Source of the DNA: Clostridium sp. E02
Lineage (GTDB): Bacteria; Bacillota; Clostridia; Lachnospirales; Lachnospiraceae
Assembly: GCF_003833015.1 (NCBI RefSeq)
Contig: NZ_RJLQ01000005.1
Span: 124,001-188,000 of the forward strand
DNA: 64,000 nucleotides
Reading direction: 5' to 3'
The translations under genes and the position numbers were made by a program. Shown in pieces: positions 43,892 through 54,194 of the stretch (positions are counted from its first letter, which is position 1; each line of letters begins with the position of its first letter). The notes beneath the pieces are model-generated. The model did not search any database, was not told the origin of the DNA, and saw nothing but the letters and a program-made list of their open reading frames with translations.

Positions 43892-44737
43892 ATGAATACA
43901 AGGAAAAGAATCGGAGGAATCTTATATCATATCATTGTGTGCGGTCTGGGTCTTGTTATGATCTATCCTCTTGTCTGGATGGTTATGAGTTCCTTAAAAG
44001 AAACCAATACCATATTTACCACAGCAGGTCAGTTGATTCCTAAGAAGTTTACCACAGCGAATTATGCCACTGGCTGGAAAGGATTCGCCAAAATTGGATT
44101 TGTTGTATTTTTTAAAAATTCGTTTATTATCTCAATAACAGCTACATTAGGCACTGTGTTCTCCTCTGCGTGTGTTGCGTATGGCCTTGCTAGATGTAAA
44201 TTCTTTGGAAGAAGAATGTTATTTATTGCCATGCTGCTTTCTATGATGCTTCCAGCACAGGTATTAATGATTCCACAGTATTTATGGTATCAGAAGCTTG
44301 GCTGGGTAGGAAGCTATCGTCCGCTTATTTTACCTTATTTTTTTGCCATACAGGGATTTTTTGTCTACCTGATGATTAATTTTATAGACGGGATTCCAAG
44401 GGAACTTGATGAAGCGGCAAAAATTGATGGGTGTTCGTATTACAGTATCTTTTGGAGAATCGTCCTGCCCCTCATTACACCTGCCATGATTACGGCAAGT
44501 ATTTTTTCATTCATGTGGAGATGGGATGACTTCTTATCCGCTTTGCTCTACATCAGTGAGTCAGCAAAATATCCAGTCAGCTTAGCGTTAAAATTATTTA
44601 GTGATCCAGGTTCATCTTCTGATTATGGAGCCATGTTTGCCATGGCATCCCTATCTATATTACCAGCAGTGATTCTCTTTATCTGTCTGCAAAAATATCT
44701 GGTAGAAGGAATCAGTACATCGGGTTTAAAAGGTTAA
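43892..44737 (+). CDS. Sugar ABC transporter permease, MalG type
   Basis: A 281-residue partner permease with six predicted helices; the EAA loop is LDEAAKIDGCSYYSIFWRIV. GGAAGGAG precedes the ATG at 43892, 5 bp after the first permease. With it, it forms the translocation channel of the importer. Confidence 0.92.
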   Translation: MNTRKRIGGILYHIIVCGLGLVMIYPLVWMVMSSLKETNTIFTTAGQLIPKKFTTANYATGWKGFAKIGFVVFFKNSFIISITATLGTVFSSACVAYGLARCKFFGRRMLFIAMLLSMMLPAQVLMIPQYLWYQKLGWVGSYRPLILPYFFAIQGFFVYLMINFIDGIPRELDEAAKIDGCSYYSIFWRIVLPLITPAMITASIFSFMWRWDDFLSALLYISESAKYPVSLALKLFSDPGSSSDYGAMFAMASLSILPAVILFICLQKYLVEGISTSGLKG

Positions 44738-44872
44738 AATACGGCAGAGAGTTACAAAAAACAGCTTTTTTGTGCACCAATGCCACTTTTTTTCTGAATA
44801 TATCTTCCATTCTCAGGTTAGACTTGATATATTGATCTGGAAATCTTTAAACAGGAGTGAATGGAGGATCTT

Positions 44873-46192
44873 ATGATTTATAATGTGTTGGAATATGGAG
44901 CCATAGGAGATGGAAAAAAGAATGATGCTGCCGCTATTCAGGCTGCAGTGGATGCATGCAGTCAAGCAGGAGGCGGAAGGGTTCTTCTACCGGGAGGGCA
45001 TATCTATAACAGTGGTTCTATCCTGCTTAAATCAAACGTGGACTTTCACTTAGAAATGGGAGCCATATTAAAGGCAAGCGACGACCTTAAGGATTACTAT
45101 CCACTGGCAAATGGGGGCGAGATCGTGGCCCATGAATCTGGACTTCCTTCTTATTTAAATAGTGAATACAATGGAAGACCATTCCATGCGTTCTTATACG
45201 GGTATGACCAGGTAAATGTAGCAATCACTGGGTTTGGAACGATAGATGCGAATGAAAAAATGTTTTATGGAGATAATTCTGGTTACCACATTGAAGGCAG
45301 TTATTATCCCAGAGTTCCACTGATGCTCTTAGAAAAGTTTGAGCACTTAACCATTCAAAACGTCACACTTAAAAACTGTGCATTCTGGACGGTTCATCTG
45401 GTTGGCTGCAATGATGTTTTAATTGAGGGAATTCGTCTGATTAACAATTTACAGATGGCAAATTCGGACGGGATTGATCCAGATCATTGTACCAATGTAC
45501 GAATTATCGGATGCCATATTGAATGTGGAGACGATGCGATCGTTCTAAAGAATTCTGGAGATTATAACCAGTATGGTCCTTGCGAAAATATTTTGATTTC
45601 AGACTGTACTTTGATTTCCACCAGTGCAGCCATCAAATTTGGAACAGAGGGTGAATGTGATTTTCGAAATATTCTGGTAAAGAATTGCTCGATCAGCAGA
45701 AGCAATCGTGGAATCTCCATTCAGATTCGGGACGGTGGGAATGTAGAAAATGTGGTGTTTTCTAATCTTACCATTGAAACCCGGCGCTTCTCTCATGAAT
45801 GGTGGGGGCGAGCAGAACCGATTTGTATTACCTGTCACGACAGAAAACCCGGAGTAAAAGCAGGAAAAATCAGAAACATTCGATTCGAAAATATTAGCTG
45901 TATGGGAGAAAATGGGATCTTTATCCGAGGAAGTGAAGGGAATTTGATTGAAGATGTGAGTTTTGATCACATTCATCTAACTCTTAAGAAATATTCCCGT
46001 TGGGAGATCGAGGGTTATGATATTCGTCCATGCCAGGGGGAAGGGCTGATAAAAACAAGGGTCTCTGGAATCTATGTGGAGAATGCAAAAGACCTTCAGT
46101 TCGAGCACATGAAGATCTTTGTAGAAGAAAGTATGAAACCTTATTATAAACAGGACGTTACCCTTGTTCATACCGAAGATATCATGATTTGA
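44873..46192 (+). CDS. Glycoside hydrolase family 28 (polygalacturonase-like)
   Basis: A 439-residue right-handed beta-helix enzyme without a signal peptide, so it acts in the cytoplasm on imported oligosaccharides. Catalytic carboxylates are in NSDGIDP (Asp199) and GDDAIVLK (Asp220, Asp221). The GHG motif of classical polygalacturonases is replaced by SAAIKFGTE near 251-259, and the RIK region reads NRGISIQIR. This variant pattern suggests an exo-acting galacturonidase or a related pectic activity. Two ATGs are possible (44861 and 44873); the second has GGAGG at 5-bp spacing. The 3' end overlaps the deoR-type gene by 11 bp. Confidence 0.88.
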   Translation: MIYNVLEYGAIGDGKKNDAAAIQAAVDACSQAGGGRVLLPGGHIYNSGSILLKSNVDFHLEMGAILKASDDLKDYYPLANGGEIVAHESGLPSYLNSEYNGRPFHAFLYGYDQVNVAITGFGTIDANEKMFYGDNSGYHIEGSYYPRVPLMLLEKFEHLTIQNVTLKNCAFWTVHLVGCNDVLIEGIRLINNLQMANSDGIDPDHCTNVRIIGCHIECGDDAIVLKNSGDYNQYGPCENILISDCTLISTSAAIKFGTEGECDFRNILVKNCSISRSNRGISIQIRDGGNVENVVFSNLTIETRRFSHEWWGRAEPICITCHDRKPGVKAGKIRNIRFENISCMGENGIFIRGSEGNLIEDVSFDHIHLTLKKYSRWEIEGYDIRPCQGEGLIKTRVSGIYVENAKDLQFEHMKIFVEESMKPYYKQDVTLVHTEDIMI

Positions 46193-46970
46193 TGATTGTG
46201 TCGGAAGCGATCTGGATGGTGCAGTTTTGTTCCTTACAACAGGAACAGAATGCGTCATCTGGCATCTGCTCGGTCAGGATAGAATCAAACTGGTTTAAAT
46301 CTCCGAATGTCATCAGTGAGGTACGTCCAAACTTTGTTGAATCTGCCAGAAGATAATGTTTCTGGCTTTTTTTTAACGCTGCCTTCTTAATGTTATATTC
46401 TTCCGTAGAAGCATTGCATATCCCTGCCTCAGCGGAAATTGCGGTACAGGCCATGAATGCTCGGACAATATTATAATCTTCTAAATATTCCACACAGGAA
46501 CTGCCTACAAGAGAAGCCGTGTCCCGTTTTAACGTGCCTGGCAATGCGATTAAGTTAATGTTTTGGTAATTCATGGCTTTGTTGATCACCTGGATGCTGT
46601 TTGTGATGACTGTTACCATTCGTAGATGACCCAAATAGTCGACGATGTTCATGGTAGTGGTTCCGCTGTCAATGTAAATGATATCCCGTTCTCGCACATA
46701 GGAAGCGGCAAGGGCTGCAATTTTTTGCTTGCTTTGAAAATTACGGTTCGCCCGCTCTTGAAAGGAAACAAGATTAGGGATGGAGGAAGCGTTTTCGCAG
46801 GCGATGACTCCGCCATATACCTTCTCTACGCTGCCTCTAGAAACCAGAACTTCTAAGTCCCGGCGAAGGGTGTTCTTAGAAATCTCAAAGAGTTCACAAA
46901 GGGCATCAATGGTAGCAGTTTTGTGTTCCAGGATATATTGTTCTAATTCATCAATTCGGGAAATTCTCAT
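46182..46970 (-). CDS. iolR: DeoR-family regulator, probable inositol repressor
   Basis: A 262-residue protein with an N-terminal DeoR helix-turn-helix (IDALCELFEISKNTLRRDLE) and a C-terminal sugar-phosphate sensor domain (DIIYIDSGTTTMNIVDYL; later LLADSTKFGRTSL), which binds a phosphorylated intermediate. It diverges from the inositol operon, whose promoter region carries 11-mers matching the IolR consensus of Bacillus. The name is therefore inferred from context: in Bacillus subtilis IolR is a DeoR-family protein responding to 2-deoxy-5-keto-gluconate 6-phosphate. Confidence 0.82.
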   Translation of the reverse strand: MRISRIDELEQYILEHKTATIDALCELFEISKNTLRRDLEVLVSRGSVEKVYGGVIACENASSIPNLVSFQERANRNFQSKQKIAALAASYVRERDIIYIDSGTTTMNIVDYLGHLRMVTVITNSIQVINKAMNYQNINLIALPGTLKRDTASLVGSSCVEYLEDYNIVRAFMACTAISAEAGICNASTEEYNIKKAALKKSQKHYLLADSTKFGRTSLMTFGDLNQFDSILTEQMPDDAFCSCCKEQNCTIQIASDTIIKS

Positions 46971-47039
46971 GTCTTACTCCTTATGGTTCTGCATATCCAT
47001 AATGCAGTGATAAAATAATTATACCAGATGCACAAAAAA

Positions 47040-47072
47040 AGATCAATAAACTACCAACATATTACCAAAAAA
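47040..47072 (+). promoter_or_regulatory. Three tandem 11-mers, putative IolR operator
   Basis: AGATCAATAAA (47040-47050), CTACCAACATA (47051-47061) and TTACCAAAAAA (47062-47072) are contiguous with an 11-bp period and share a YCAA core. The first fits the consensus WRAYCAADARD known from the Bacillus subtilis iol operator at all 11 positions, the third at 10. A further TAACCAACAAA (10 of 11) lies at 47125-47135, just after the -10. Confidence 0.6.
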
Positions 47073-47094
47073 AGAAAAAATGGAGAAGATTATC

Positions 47095-47123
47095 TTGACC
47101 TTGTATCCAACGAGTGCTAAAAT
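47095..47123 (+). promoter_or_regulatory. Promoter of the inositol operon
   Basis: TTGACC at 47095-47100 and TAAAAT at 47118-47123 with 17-bp spacing, between the upstream 11-mers and another 11-mer overlapping the start region; 59 bp before the first ATG. Confidence 0.75.
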
Positions 47124-47181
47124 ATAACCAACAAACAACTAAAACAAAATCAAAATATAATCATAAAATAGAAGGGGGAGA

Positions 47182-48339
47182 ATGATGGGACGAGAATTTA
47201 TTATGCCTCGCAATATCATAAGTGGTCAAAATGCACTTGAGACTGCAAAGGGACATTTAAAATCCCTTGGAACAAAAGCTCTTATTGTCACCGATGAAAT
47301 GATGGTAAAACTTGGGAATACAGAGGTGCTTTTGAATGTTTTAAAAGAACAGAATATAGACGGATCTGTTTTTTCTGGGATCAACGGGGAACCAACGGAT
47401 GCCATGATTTTAGAAGGACTGGACCAATATGTGGCGGAACGCTGTGACTTTTTGATTGCTCTTGGAGGTGGAAGCCCCATTGATTCCATGAAAGCCATTG
47501 CAGCGATGCGGGCAAATGAAGGAAGCATTTCAGATTACATGGGAAAAAAGATAAATGGGAACCTTCCAGCCATGGCTGCGATTCCAACGACGGCTGGGAC
47601 TGGTTCGGAAGCCACTCAGTTTACCATTATTACAGATACTAAAAAAGACGTTAAAATGCTCCTAAGCGGAACGGTATTAATGCCGGACCTGGCGATTATT
47701 GATCCTCAATTTACCGTTACGGCTCCCAAAAAGATTACGGCCGCCACTGGTTTGGATGCATTGACTCATGCCATGGAAGCTTATACGTCAAGAAAAGCAC
47801 AGCCATTATCGGATGTGTTTGCATTATCAGCAGTGAAACGAATCTTCACCTGGCTGCCCAAAGCTTATCACGATGGGGCGGATTTAAAAGCGAGGGAGGA
47901 GATGTCACTTGCAGCACTAGAAGCAGGAATTGCGTTTAATAACGCTTCGGTGACTTTAGTCCATGGAATGAGCCGACCCATTGGAGCGTTGTTTCATGTG
48001 CCCCATGGAATCTCCAATGCGATGTTGTTAAAAGAGTGCTTCCGATTTGCTCTTGATGGTGCCTATGACCGATTTGCAGTCATGGCACGGGAAATCAAGG
48101 TGGCGGATGAAGACACGGGAAATGAAGAGGCAAGCCATGCATTTCTTTCAGCAGTCATTGATTTGTTAAAGGAACTAGAGATTCCTACGCTTTCTCAATA
48201 TGGAATAGACCAGGATGAGTTTTTATCCGTGATTGAGAAGATGGCAGCGGATGCCATGGCAAGTGGGAGTCCGCTCAATACCCGCAAAGAGATGGATCAG
48301 GAAGACGTGAAGGAAATTTACCGCAGACTCTTTGACTGA
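47182..48339 (+). CDS. Iron-containing alcohol dehydrogenase, first gene of the iol operon
   Basis: A 385-residue group III alcohol dehydrogenase: GGGSPIDSMKA (from residue 94), TTAGTGSEAT, and the metal-binding half VHGMSRPIGALFHVPHG. It is 19 bp before iolJ and follows the iol promoter, so it is part of inositol catabolism. The operon lacks iolA, which would turn malonate semialdehyde into acetyl-CoA. This enzyme is a good candidate to reduce malonate semialdehyde to 3-hydroxypropionate, as proposed for inositol-to-propionate fermentation in some gut Lachnospiraceae. That activity is inferred; other aldehydes are possible. Confidence 0.85.
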   Translation: MMGREFIMPRNIISGQNALETAKGHLKSLGTKALIVTDEMMVKLGNTEVLLNVLKEQNIDGSVFSGINGEPTDAMILEGLDQYVAERCDFLIALGGGSPIDSMKAIAAMRANEGSISDYMGKKINGNLPAMAAIPTTAGTGSEATQFTIITDTKKDVKMLLSGTVLMPDLAIIDPQFTVTAPKKITAATGLDALTHAMEAYTSRKAQPLSDVFALSAVKRIFTWLPKAYHDGADLKAREEMSLAALEAGIAFNNASVTLVHGMSRPIGALFHVPHGISNAMLLKECFRFALDGAYDRFAVMAREIKVADEDTGNEEASHAFLSAVIDLLKELEIPTLSQYGIDQDEFLSVIEKMAADAMASGSPLNTRKEMDQEDVKEIYRRLFD

Positions 48340-48358
48340 TCACTAAAGGAGTAAAACG

Positions 48359-49204
48359 ATGGCATTAGTAAAGATGAAAGAGCTGCTTATGGAAGCGGCA
48401 TTAGAAAACCGGGCAGCAGGCGCATTCAGCGTCGGGAATTTAGAGATGATTAAGGGAGCCATACAGGCGGCAGAAGAGTTGAATACGCCTATTATTTTGC
48501 AGATTGCCGAAGTGCGGCTTCCCCACTCTCCCCTTTCTTATATGGCTCCTATGATGGTGGAGGCGGCTAAGAATGCCAGGATACCAGTGAGCGTTCATCT
48601 GGATCATGGAAAGACGGTTTTAGTATTAAAACAGGCACTGGAGTATGGATTTACTTCGGTGATGTTCGATGGTTCGAGTCTGCCGTTTGAGGAAAATATA
48701 AAACAAACAAAAGAAGCAGCTGATCTGGCTCGAAAATATGGAGCTACCATAGAAGCGGAGCTAGGATTAGTAGGAGGAAGTGAGGATGGAACCACGGATG
48801 AGGGAATCCGCTGTACCGATCCGTTTGATGCTGAGACCTTTTCCGAACGTACGGGGATTGATGCCCTTGCAGTTGCCATCGGAAATGCACATGGAAATTA
48901 TCCAGTGGCTCCAAGACTTGCATTTGATGTGTTGGAAACCATTCAGAATCAGGTGACGATCCCCCTTGTTTTACACGGTGGAACAGGAATTACACCGGAA
49001 GATTTTCAAAAAGCAATCGGGTTTGGAATCCGGAAAATTAACATTGCTACGGCTAGTTTTGACGCACTGACCAAAGAGGCAGATTATTATTTAAAAACCA
49101 ATGGACCCCATGATTATTTTGGATTAAATGAAGCCATGGTTCGTGGTGTCTATGAAAATGTAAAGAAGCATATCCACATCTTTAACTGTGGATCGCTCAA
49201 TTAG
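48359..49204 (+). CDS. iolJ: Class II aldolase for 2-deoxy-5-keto-gluconate 6-phosphate (IolJ-like)
   Basis: A 281-residue class II fructose-bisphosphate aldolase-type enzyme. Asp82 and the Zn ligand His83 are in HLDHGKTV; other zinc ligands lie in NAHGNY and LHGGTGI. In inositol catabolism such an enzyme cleaves DKG-phosphate to dihydroxyacetone phosphate and malonate semialdehyde. The operon position supports that role, though fructose or tagatose bisphosphate remain possible from sequence alone. AAAGGAG precedes the ATG. Confidence 0.85.
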   Translation: MALVKMKELLMEAALENRAAGAFSVGNLEMIKGAIQAAEELNTPIILQIAEVRLPHSPLSYMAPMMVEAAKNARIPVSVHLDHGKTVLVLKQALEYGFTSVMFDGSSLPFEENIKQTKEAADLARKYGATIEAELGLVGGSEDGTTDEGIRCTDPFDAETFSERTGIDALAVAIGNAHGNYPVAPRLAFDVLETIQNQVTIPLVLHGGTGITPEDFQKAIGFGIRKINIATASFDALTKEADYYLKTNGPHDYFGLNEAMVRGVYENVKKHIHIFNCGSLN

Positions 49205-49217
49205 CAGGAGGGATAAC

Positions 49218-50234
49218 ATGCAGTATATAACATTTGATGAAAACAGGCCCATGGATCTTGTACTTTTAGGAAGAGTCGCTGTGGATTTTAATCCAGTGGA
49301 TTATTTCCATCCGCTTTCCGAGTGTACCACATTTAAAAAATACGTAGGTGGGTCTCCGGCTAACATTGCCGCAGGGGTTTCCAGACATGGATTAAAGGCA
49401 GGTTTTTTTGCCAGAATCTCCGATGATCAGTTTGGAGATTTTGTCACAGACTTTTTTGAGAAAGAAGGAATCGACGTATCCAGAATCCGACGCTGCGAAC
49501 ATGGAGAGAAGATTGGCCTTACGTTTACCGAGATCCTCTCCCCCACGGAAAGCAGTATCTTAATGTATCGGAACTGCATTGCAGATTTGCAGCTGGATCC
49601 TTCTGATATTGACGAGGAATACGTGAAAAACACGAAGGCACTTCTAATCTCTGGAACAGCCCTCGCGGCAAGTCCTTCCAGGGAGGCAGCTTTAAAAGCA
49701 GTGATGCTTGCAAAACGCAATCATACACCAGTGATCTTTGATATTGATTACCGTCCTTATAACTGGGTTTCAAAAGATGAGATTTCCATTTACTATTCTA
49801 TGGTAGCAAAGGAAGCGGACATTATCATGGGTTCCAGAGAAGAATTTAATCTGACGGAACGCTTAATCATGGAGGGGCGTACGGATCAGGAAACGGCTGA
49901 TGCGTGGCTTCACGAACGTGCCAAAATCGTAATTATCAAACACGGGAAAGAAGGTTCTACGGCATATACAAAGGATGGCAACCGTTATACCATTAAGCCA
50001 TTTCCTGTAGATGCATTAAAATCCTTTGGTGGAGGCGATGGATATGCTTCCGGTTTTCTATATGGATTGTTTCAGGGCTGGGAGATGATTGACTGCTTAG
50101 AATTTGGCAGTGCAGAAGCGGCCATGATGGTAGCAAGCCATTCTTGTTCCGTGGATTTGCCAGATCCTTCGCAGGTAAAGGCGTTTATCAAAGAATGCAA
50201 AGAAAAATACGGCGAGATGATCGCCAGAGCATAG
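49218..50234 (+). CDS. iolC: 5-dehydro-2-deoxygluconokinase IolC
   Basis: A 338-residue PfkB/ribokinase-family kinase phosphorylating DKG (2-deoxy-5-keto-gluconate). [20 protein letters not shown] is the substrate motif near residue 43; [15 protein letters not shown] is the ATP-site motif with the catalytic Asp. AGGAGGG precedes the ATG at 49218; the in-frame codon at 49188 lies inside iolJ. It is 13 bp after iolJ. Confidence 0.93.
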   Translation: MQYITFDENRPMDLVLLGRVAVDFNPVDYFHPLSECTTFKKYVGGSPANIAAGVSRHGLKAGFFARISDDQFGDFVTDFFEKEGIDVSRIRRCEHGEKIGLTFTEILSPTESSILMYRNCIADLQLDPSDIDEEYVKNTKALLISGTALAASPSREAALKAVMLAKRNHTPVIFDIDYRPYNWVSKDEISIYYSMVAKEADIIMGSREEFNLTERLIMEGRTDQETADAWLHERAKIVIIKHGKEGSTAYTKDGNRYTIKPFPVDALKSFGGGDGYASGFLYGLFQGWEMIDCLEFGSAEAAMMVASHSCSVDLPDPSQVKAFIKECKEKYGEMIARA

Positions 50235-50253
50235 AGAAAGGAGAACGATCGCC

Positions 50254-52182
50254 ATGGGATTTACCAAAATGACGACTGCCCAGGCACTGGTTAAGTTTCT
50301 GGATCAGCAGTATATCGAACGAGATGGGGAAGTGACAAAATTTGTAGAAGGTATCTTCACCATATTTGGACATGGAATCGTAGTGGGTCTTGGTCAGGCA
50401 CTCGATGAAAATCCGGGAGATTTGAGGGTTTATCAGGGCAGGAATGAACAGGGGATGGCCCATGCGGCGGCAGGATTTGCCAAACAAAACAACCGAAAAA
50501 AAATAATCGCCTGTGCCAGTTCCATTGGACCGGGGGCAGCAAATATGGTTACTGCCGCCGCTTGTGCGACTGTAAATCAGATTCCGCTTCTTCTTTTTCC
50601 AGGAGATACGTTCGCAACGAGACAGCCAGATCCAGTGCTTCAGCAGCTAGAACAAAGTTACGCACCTTCCATTACCACCAACGATGCGTTTCGCCCCGTA
50701 TGCAAATTCTGGGACCGGATTGTAAGACCAGAACAACTCATGTCCACGATGATTCATGCCATGAGAGTTCTAACCGATCCGGCAGAGACTGGGGCAGTTT
50801 GCGTGGCCCTTTCCCAGGATGTAGAGGGTGAGTCTTATGAGTATCCAGAGTCTTTCTTTGAGAAACGAATCCATCGGATTTCAAGATCCGTTCCTGCGGA
50901 AATTGATTTAGAGGAACTCACCGCTATGATCATGGACAGTAAAAAACCAATGGTAATCTGTGGGGGAGGTGTTCGTTACTCAGAAGCAGGGGAAGCACTG
51001 GAAAAATTCTGTGAGACGGCAAAGATTCCATTTGCAGAGACACAGGCAGGAAAAAGTGCATGCAAATCCTCCCATACTTATAATTTAGGGGGACTTGGAG
51101 TAACCGGAAACCTTGCAGCCAATACCATAGCGGAGGAAGCGGATTTAATCCTTGCAGTGGGAAGCAGGCTCTCGGATTTTACCACCGGTTCCAAAAGCCA
51201 GTTTAAGAATCCTTCGCTGCGAATTGCCTCAATTAATCTATCTCGGTTCCATGCATACAAGATGGATGCATTCCCTGTGGTTGCAGATGCCAGAGAGACA
51301 TTAGAAATGTTGACAGACCGGTTAAAAGAATCTGGGTATACGTCTGGGTATACGGGTGAGATAGAAACGGCAAAAGAGGCTTGGAACAAGGAAATGGAAC
51401 GCCTGTCTCGTTATGCGTACGATGACGATTTTGAGCCACTGGTTCAAGCACGCAATCCAGTTACCATCGAAGAATTTGTCAAGCTGACTGGGGGTGTTAT
51501 CACCCAGACATCGGCAATCTCTTTCATCAGAAAAGAGATTGATCAAGATGCCATTCTCGTAGGCGCATCGGGAAGTCTTCCCGGATGTTTGCAACGAATG
51601 TGGACTACGGACCGCCGGGATTCCTACCACATGGAATATGGATATTCCTGTATGGGATATGAGATTGCGGCAAGCTTGGGAGCAAAGATGGCTTCTCCAA
51701 AACAAGAAGTTTACTCCATGTGTGGAGATGGCAGTTTTCAGATGCTGCACAGTGAACTGATTACGTCTCTGCAAGAAGGGGCAAAGATTAATGTTTTGTT
51801 ATTTGATAATTGTGGATTTGGATGTATCAATAATCTCCAGATGTCAAACGGCATTGGAAACCTGGCAACAGAATTTCGATACCGGGATGAAGCGGGGGGA
51901 TTAAACGGATCTCTTCTTTCCGTGGATTATGCAAAAGTCTGCGAAGGCTATGGGGTAAAAACATACACGGCTAAGACACTGGATGAATTAAAGGAAGCGT
52001 TATTGGATGCAAAGAAGCAGACCATATCGACACTGATTGATATTAAGGTTCTGCCAAAGACCATGACGGACGGATACCAATCATGGTGGAATGTAGGACT
52101 GGCCAGTGTGACTGGAAATGAGCAGGAAAAGAAGGCTTATGAAACGCTGATAGAGAACCGAGAGAAAGCACGGCGGTATTAA
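50254..52182 (+). CDS. iolD: 3D-trihydroxycyclohexane-1,2-dione acylhydrolase IolD
   Basis: A 642-residue thiamine-diphosphate enzyme that opens the ring of 3D-(3,5/4)-trihydroxycyclohexane-1,2-dione. N-terminal pyrimidine-binding domain (about 40-180, with [16 protein letters not shown] containing the conserved Glu), middle domain (about 220-360), and the pyrophosphate domain with the GDG...N motif: [15 protein letters not shown] followed by NCGFGCINN. Length is typical. Spacing of 19 bp to iolC. Confidence 0.96.
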   Translation: MGFTKMTTAQALVKFLDQQYIERDGEVTKFVEGIFTIFGHGIVVGLGQALDENPGDLRVYQGRNEQGMAHAAAGFAKQNNRKKIIACASSIGPGAANMVTAAACATVNQIPLLLFPGDTFATRQPDPVLQQLEQSYAPSITTNDAFRPVCKFWDRIVRPEQLMSTMIHAMRVLTDPAETGAVCVALSQDVEGESYEYPESFFEKRIHRISRSVPAEIDLEELTAMIMDSKKPMVICGGGVRYSEAGEALEKFCETAKIPFAETQAGKSACKSSHTYNLGGLGVTGNLAANTIAEEADLILAVGSRLSDFTTGSKSQFKNPSLRIASINLSRFHAYKMDAFPVVADARETLEMLTDRLKESGYTSGYTGEIETAKEAWNKEMERLSRYAYDDDFEPLVQARNPVTIEEFVKLTGGVITQTSAISFIRKEIDQDAILVGASGSLPGCLQRMWTTDRRDSYHMEYGYSCMGYEIAASLGAKMASPKQEVYSMCGDGSFQMLHSELITSLQEGAKINVLLFDNCGFGCINNLQMSNGIGNLATEFRYRDEAGGLNGSLLSVDYAKVCEGYGVKTYTAKTLDELKEALLDAKKQTISTLIDIKVLPKTMTDGYQSWWNVGLASVTGNEQEKKAYETLIENREKARRY

Positions 52183-52214
52183 CAAAAACGATCGTATATG
52201 GGAAGGGTAAAGAT

Positions 52215-53114
52215 ATGTTAAACAGGGAAAAAGTTAAATTAGGAATCGCACCAATCGCATGGACCAACGATGATCTTCCAGATCTGGGAAAGGAGAATAC
52301 CTTTGAGCAGTGCGTCAGTGAGATGGCACTGGCTGGATTTACTGGTTCAGAAGTAGGAAACAAGTATCCAAAAGATCCGGAAGTATTAATAAGAGCCTTG
52401 CGACTACGGGGGATTGAGATCTGCAATGCGTGGTTTTCTACCTTCTTAATCAGCAAACCTTACGAAGAAACAGAACGGGAATTTGAAAAGCACGTAGCAT
52501 TTTTGGCATATATGGGAGCAAAGATTGTAGGAGTTTCCGAACAGAGTTATAGCACCCAGGGAATGGAAGATAAGCCTGTTTTTGCGGGAAAGCATGAGAT
52601 GAAGGAAAGCGAGTGGAAAGCCCTTTGCGACGGGCTAAACCGCCTTGGAAAACTTTCCAAGGAAAAGTATGGGGTGGCTTTAACATTCCATCATCATATG
52701 GGCACAGTGGTTCAAAGTGGAGCAGAGACCAGACGCTTATTGGAGGGAACAAACCCAGAATTTGTCAGCTTGTTGTTTGACAGTGGGCACTTTGCATATT
52801 GCGGGGAGGACCCCCTTGCCATGGTAACTGCATTTATGGACCGGATTAAACACGTTCATTTAAAGGACATTCGTCCGGAAGTGGTTCAAAAAGTCAAAGA
52901 AGAAAACATGAGCTTTTTAACGGGCGTTCGAAAGGGAGCATTTACCATTCCAGGGGATGGCTGCATTGATTTTGAACCCATATTTGAAGCACTTTCAAAG
53001 GCATCGTACGAAGGATATATGGTGGTAGAGGCAGAACAGGATCCAGCGAAGGCAAATCCACTGGAGTATGCCATCCGGGCAAGAAAATTTATTGCTGAAA
53101 AAACAGGGCTTTAA
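52215..53114 (+). CDS. iolE: Inosose dehydratase IolE
   Basis: A 299-residue TIM-barrel enzyme that dehydrates 2-keto-myo-inositol. PIAWTNDDLPDLGKE is the family's N-terminal signature; TFHHHMGTVVQSG and LLFDSGHFAYCGEDP and HVHLKDIRPEV carry the metal ligands (Mn/Co). Position between iolD and iolG is consistent. Confidence 0.95.
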   Translation: MLNREKVKLGIAPIAWTNDDLPDLGKENTFEQCVSEMALAGFTGSEVGNKYPKDPEVLIRALRLRGIEICNAWFSTFLISKPYEETEREFEKHVAFLAYMGAKIVGVSEQSYSTQGMEDKPVFAGKHEMKESEWKALCDGLNRLGKLSKEKYGVALTFHHHMGTVVQSGAETRRLLEGTNPEFVSLLFDSGHFAYCGEDPLAMVTAFMDRIKHVHLKDIRPEVVQKVKEENMSFLTGVRKGAFTIPGDGCIDFEPIFEALSKASYEGYMVVEAEQDPAKANPLEYAIRARKFIAEKTGL

Positions 53115-53140
53115 TTTCAAGATAAAAGGAGAAGAACATT

Positions 53141-54154
53141 ATGGTAACCGTAGGAATTATCGGAGCAGGCAGAATTGGAAAGGTGCATACAGAAAGCATC
53201 TGCAATATCGTAAAGAACGCAGCTATTAAGACCATTGCAGATCCCTTTATGAACGAGGAAACGGATCGTTGGGCAAAGAGTATGGGCGTTACAAATACCA
53301 CAAAGGACTATAAAGATATTTTAAATGACCCGGAGATTGATGCGGTACTCATCTGCTCCTCCACCAATACCCACTCCCCCATCTCGGTGGAGGCAATCCG
53401 TGCCGGAAAACACGTGTTTTGCGAAAAACCGATCGACCATGACATTGAAAAAATCAAAGATGTGATAGATGCCTTAAAGGGAAGCAAGGTAAAATATCAG
53501 GTTGGATTTAATCGTAGATTTGATCATAACTTTGAAGCCGTTCACAATGCAGTTGCAGCAGGAAAGATCGGTGAGCCCCATATCATTAAGGTTACTTCAA
53601 GAGATCCAGAGCCGCCAAGTCCAGAGTATGCAGCTGTTTCCGGTGGAATGTTTCTTGACATGACCATCCATGATTTTGATATGGTTCGTTTCTTAGCTGG
53701 ATGTGATGCGGAAGAAATCTATGTACAGTCTGCTGTTTTGGTAGATCCTGCCATAGGAGAAGCGGGAGATGTGGATACCGCTGTTATCACTTTACGGATG
53801 GAAAATGGTGCCATTGCAGTCATTGATAATTCCAGAAAATCTGCTTATGGGTATGATCAGAGAGCGGAAGTATTTGGTTCCGAAGGAATGGTCGTGACCG
53901 CTAACGATACTGGATCCAGTGCAATGCTCAGCACAGCTGGAGGGGTAACCGGGGAAAAACCTCTTTACTTTTTCTTAGAACGTTACATGCAGTCATTTGC
54001 TAAGGAGATCAACTGCTTTATTCAGGCAATTGAAGAAGACACCGACACTCCTCTTGGGGTTTTAGACGGATTAAAACCCGTAATTATGGGGATTGCAGCG
54101 AAAAAATCGGTAAAAGAGGGACGTCCTGTTAAAATATCTGAAATAACAATCTAA
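53141..54154 (+). CDS. iolG: Inositol 2-dehydrogenase IolG
   Basis: A 337-residue Gfo/Idh/MocA enzyme oxidising myo-inositol to 2-keto-inositol with NAD+, the first step of the pathway. VGIIGAGRIGKVHTE binds NAD; FCEKPIDHD has the catalytic Lys; GGMFLDMTIHDFDMVRF gives the conserved Asp and His. It is distinct from the two Gfo/Idh/MocA proteins at 34935-37110, which lack the DMTIHDFD form. Confidence 0.93.
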   Translation: MVTVGIIGAGRIGKVHTESICNIVKNAAIKTIADPFMNEETDRWAKSMGVTNTTKDYKDILNDPEIDAVLICSSTNTHSPISVEAIRAGKHVFCEKPIDHDIEKIKDVIDALKGSKVKYQVGFNRRFDHNFEAVHNAVAAGKIGEPHIIKVTSRDPEPPSPEYAAVSGGMFLDMTIHDFDMVRFLAGCDAEEIYVQSAVLVDPAIGEAGDVDTAVITLRMENGAIAVIDNSRKSAYGYDQRAEVFGSEGMVVTANDTGSSAMLSTAGGVTGEKPLYFFLERYMQSFAKEINCFIQAIEEDTDTPLGVLDGLKPVIMGIAAKKSVKEGRPVKISEITI

Positions 54155-54194
54155 GCGTACATCAGAAACAGCAACTGCAAAGAAAGGAGTCTTT

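Noticed and set aside
44754-44773. A/T hairpin (ACAAAAAA/TTTTTTGT) between the MalG-type permease and GH28
   Set aside because: Stem is only A-T pairs plus one G-C and no T-tract beyond it; too weak to call a terminator or attenuator.
51322-51774. 150-residue minus-strand frame in iolD
   Set aside because: Antisense to a certain gene without any protein signal.
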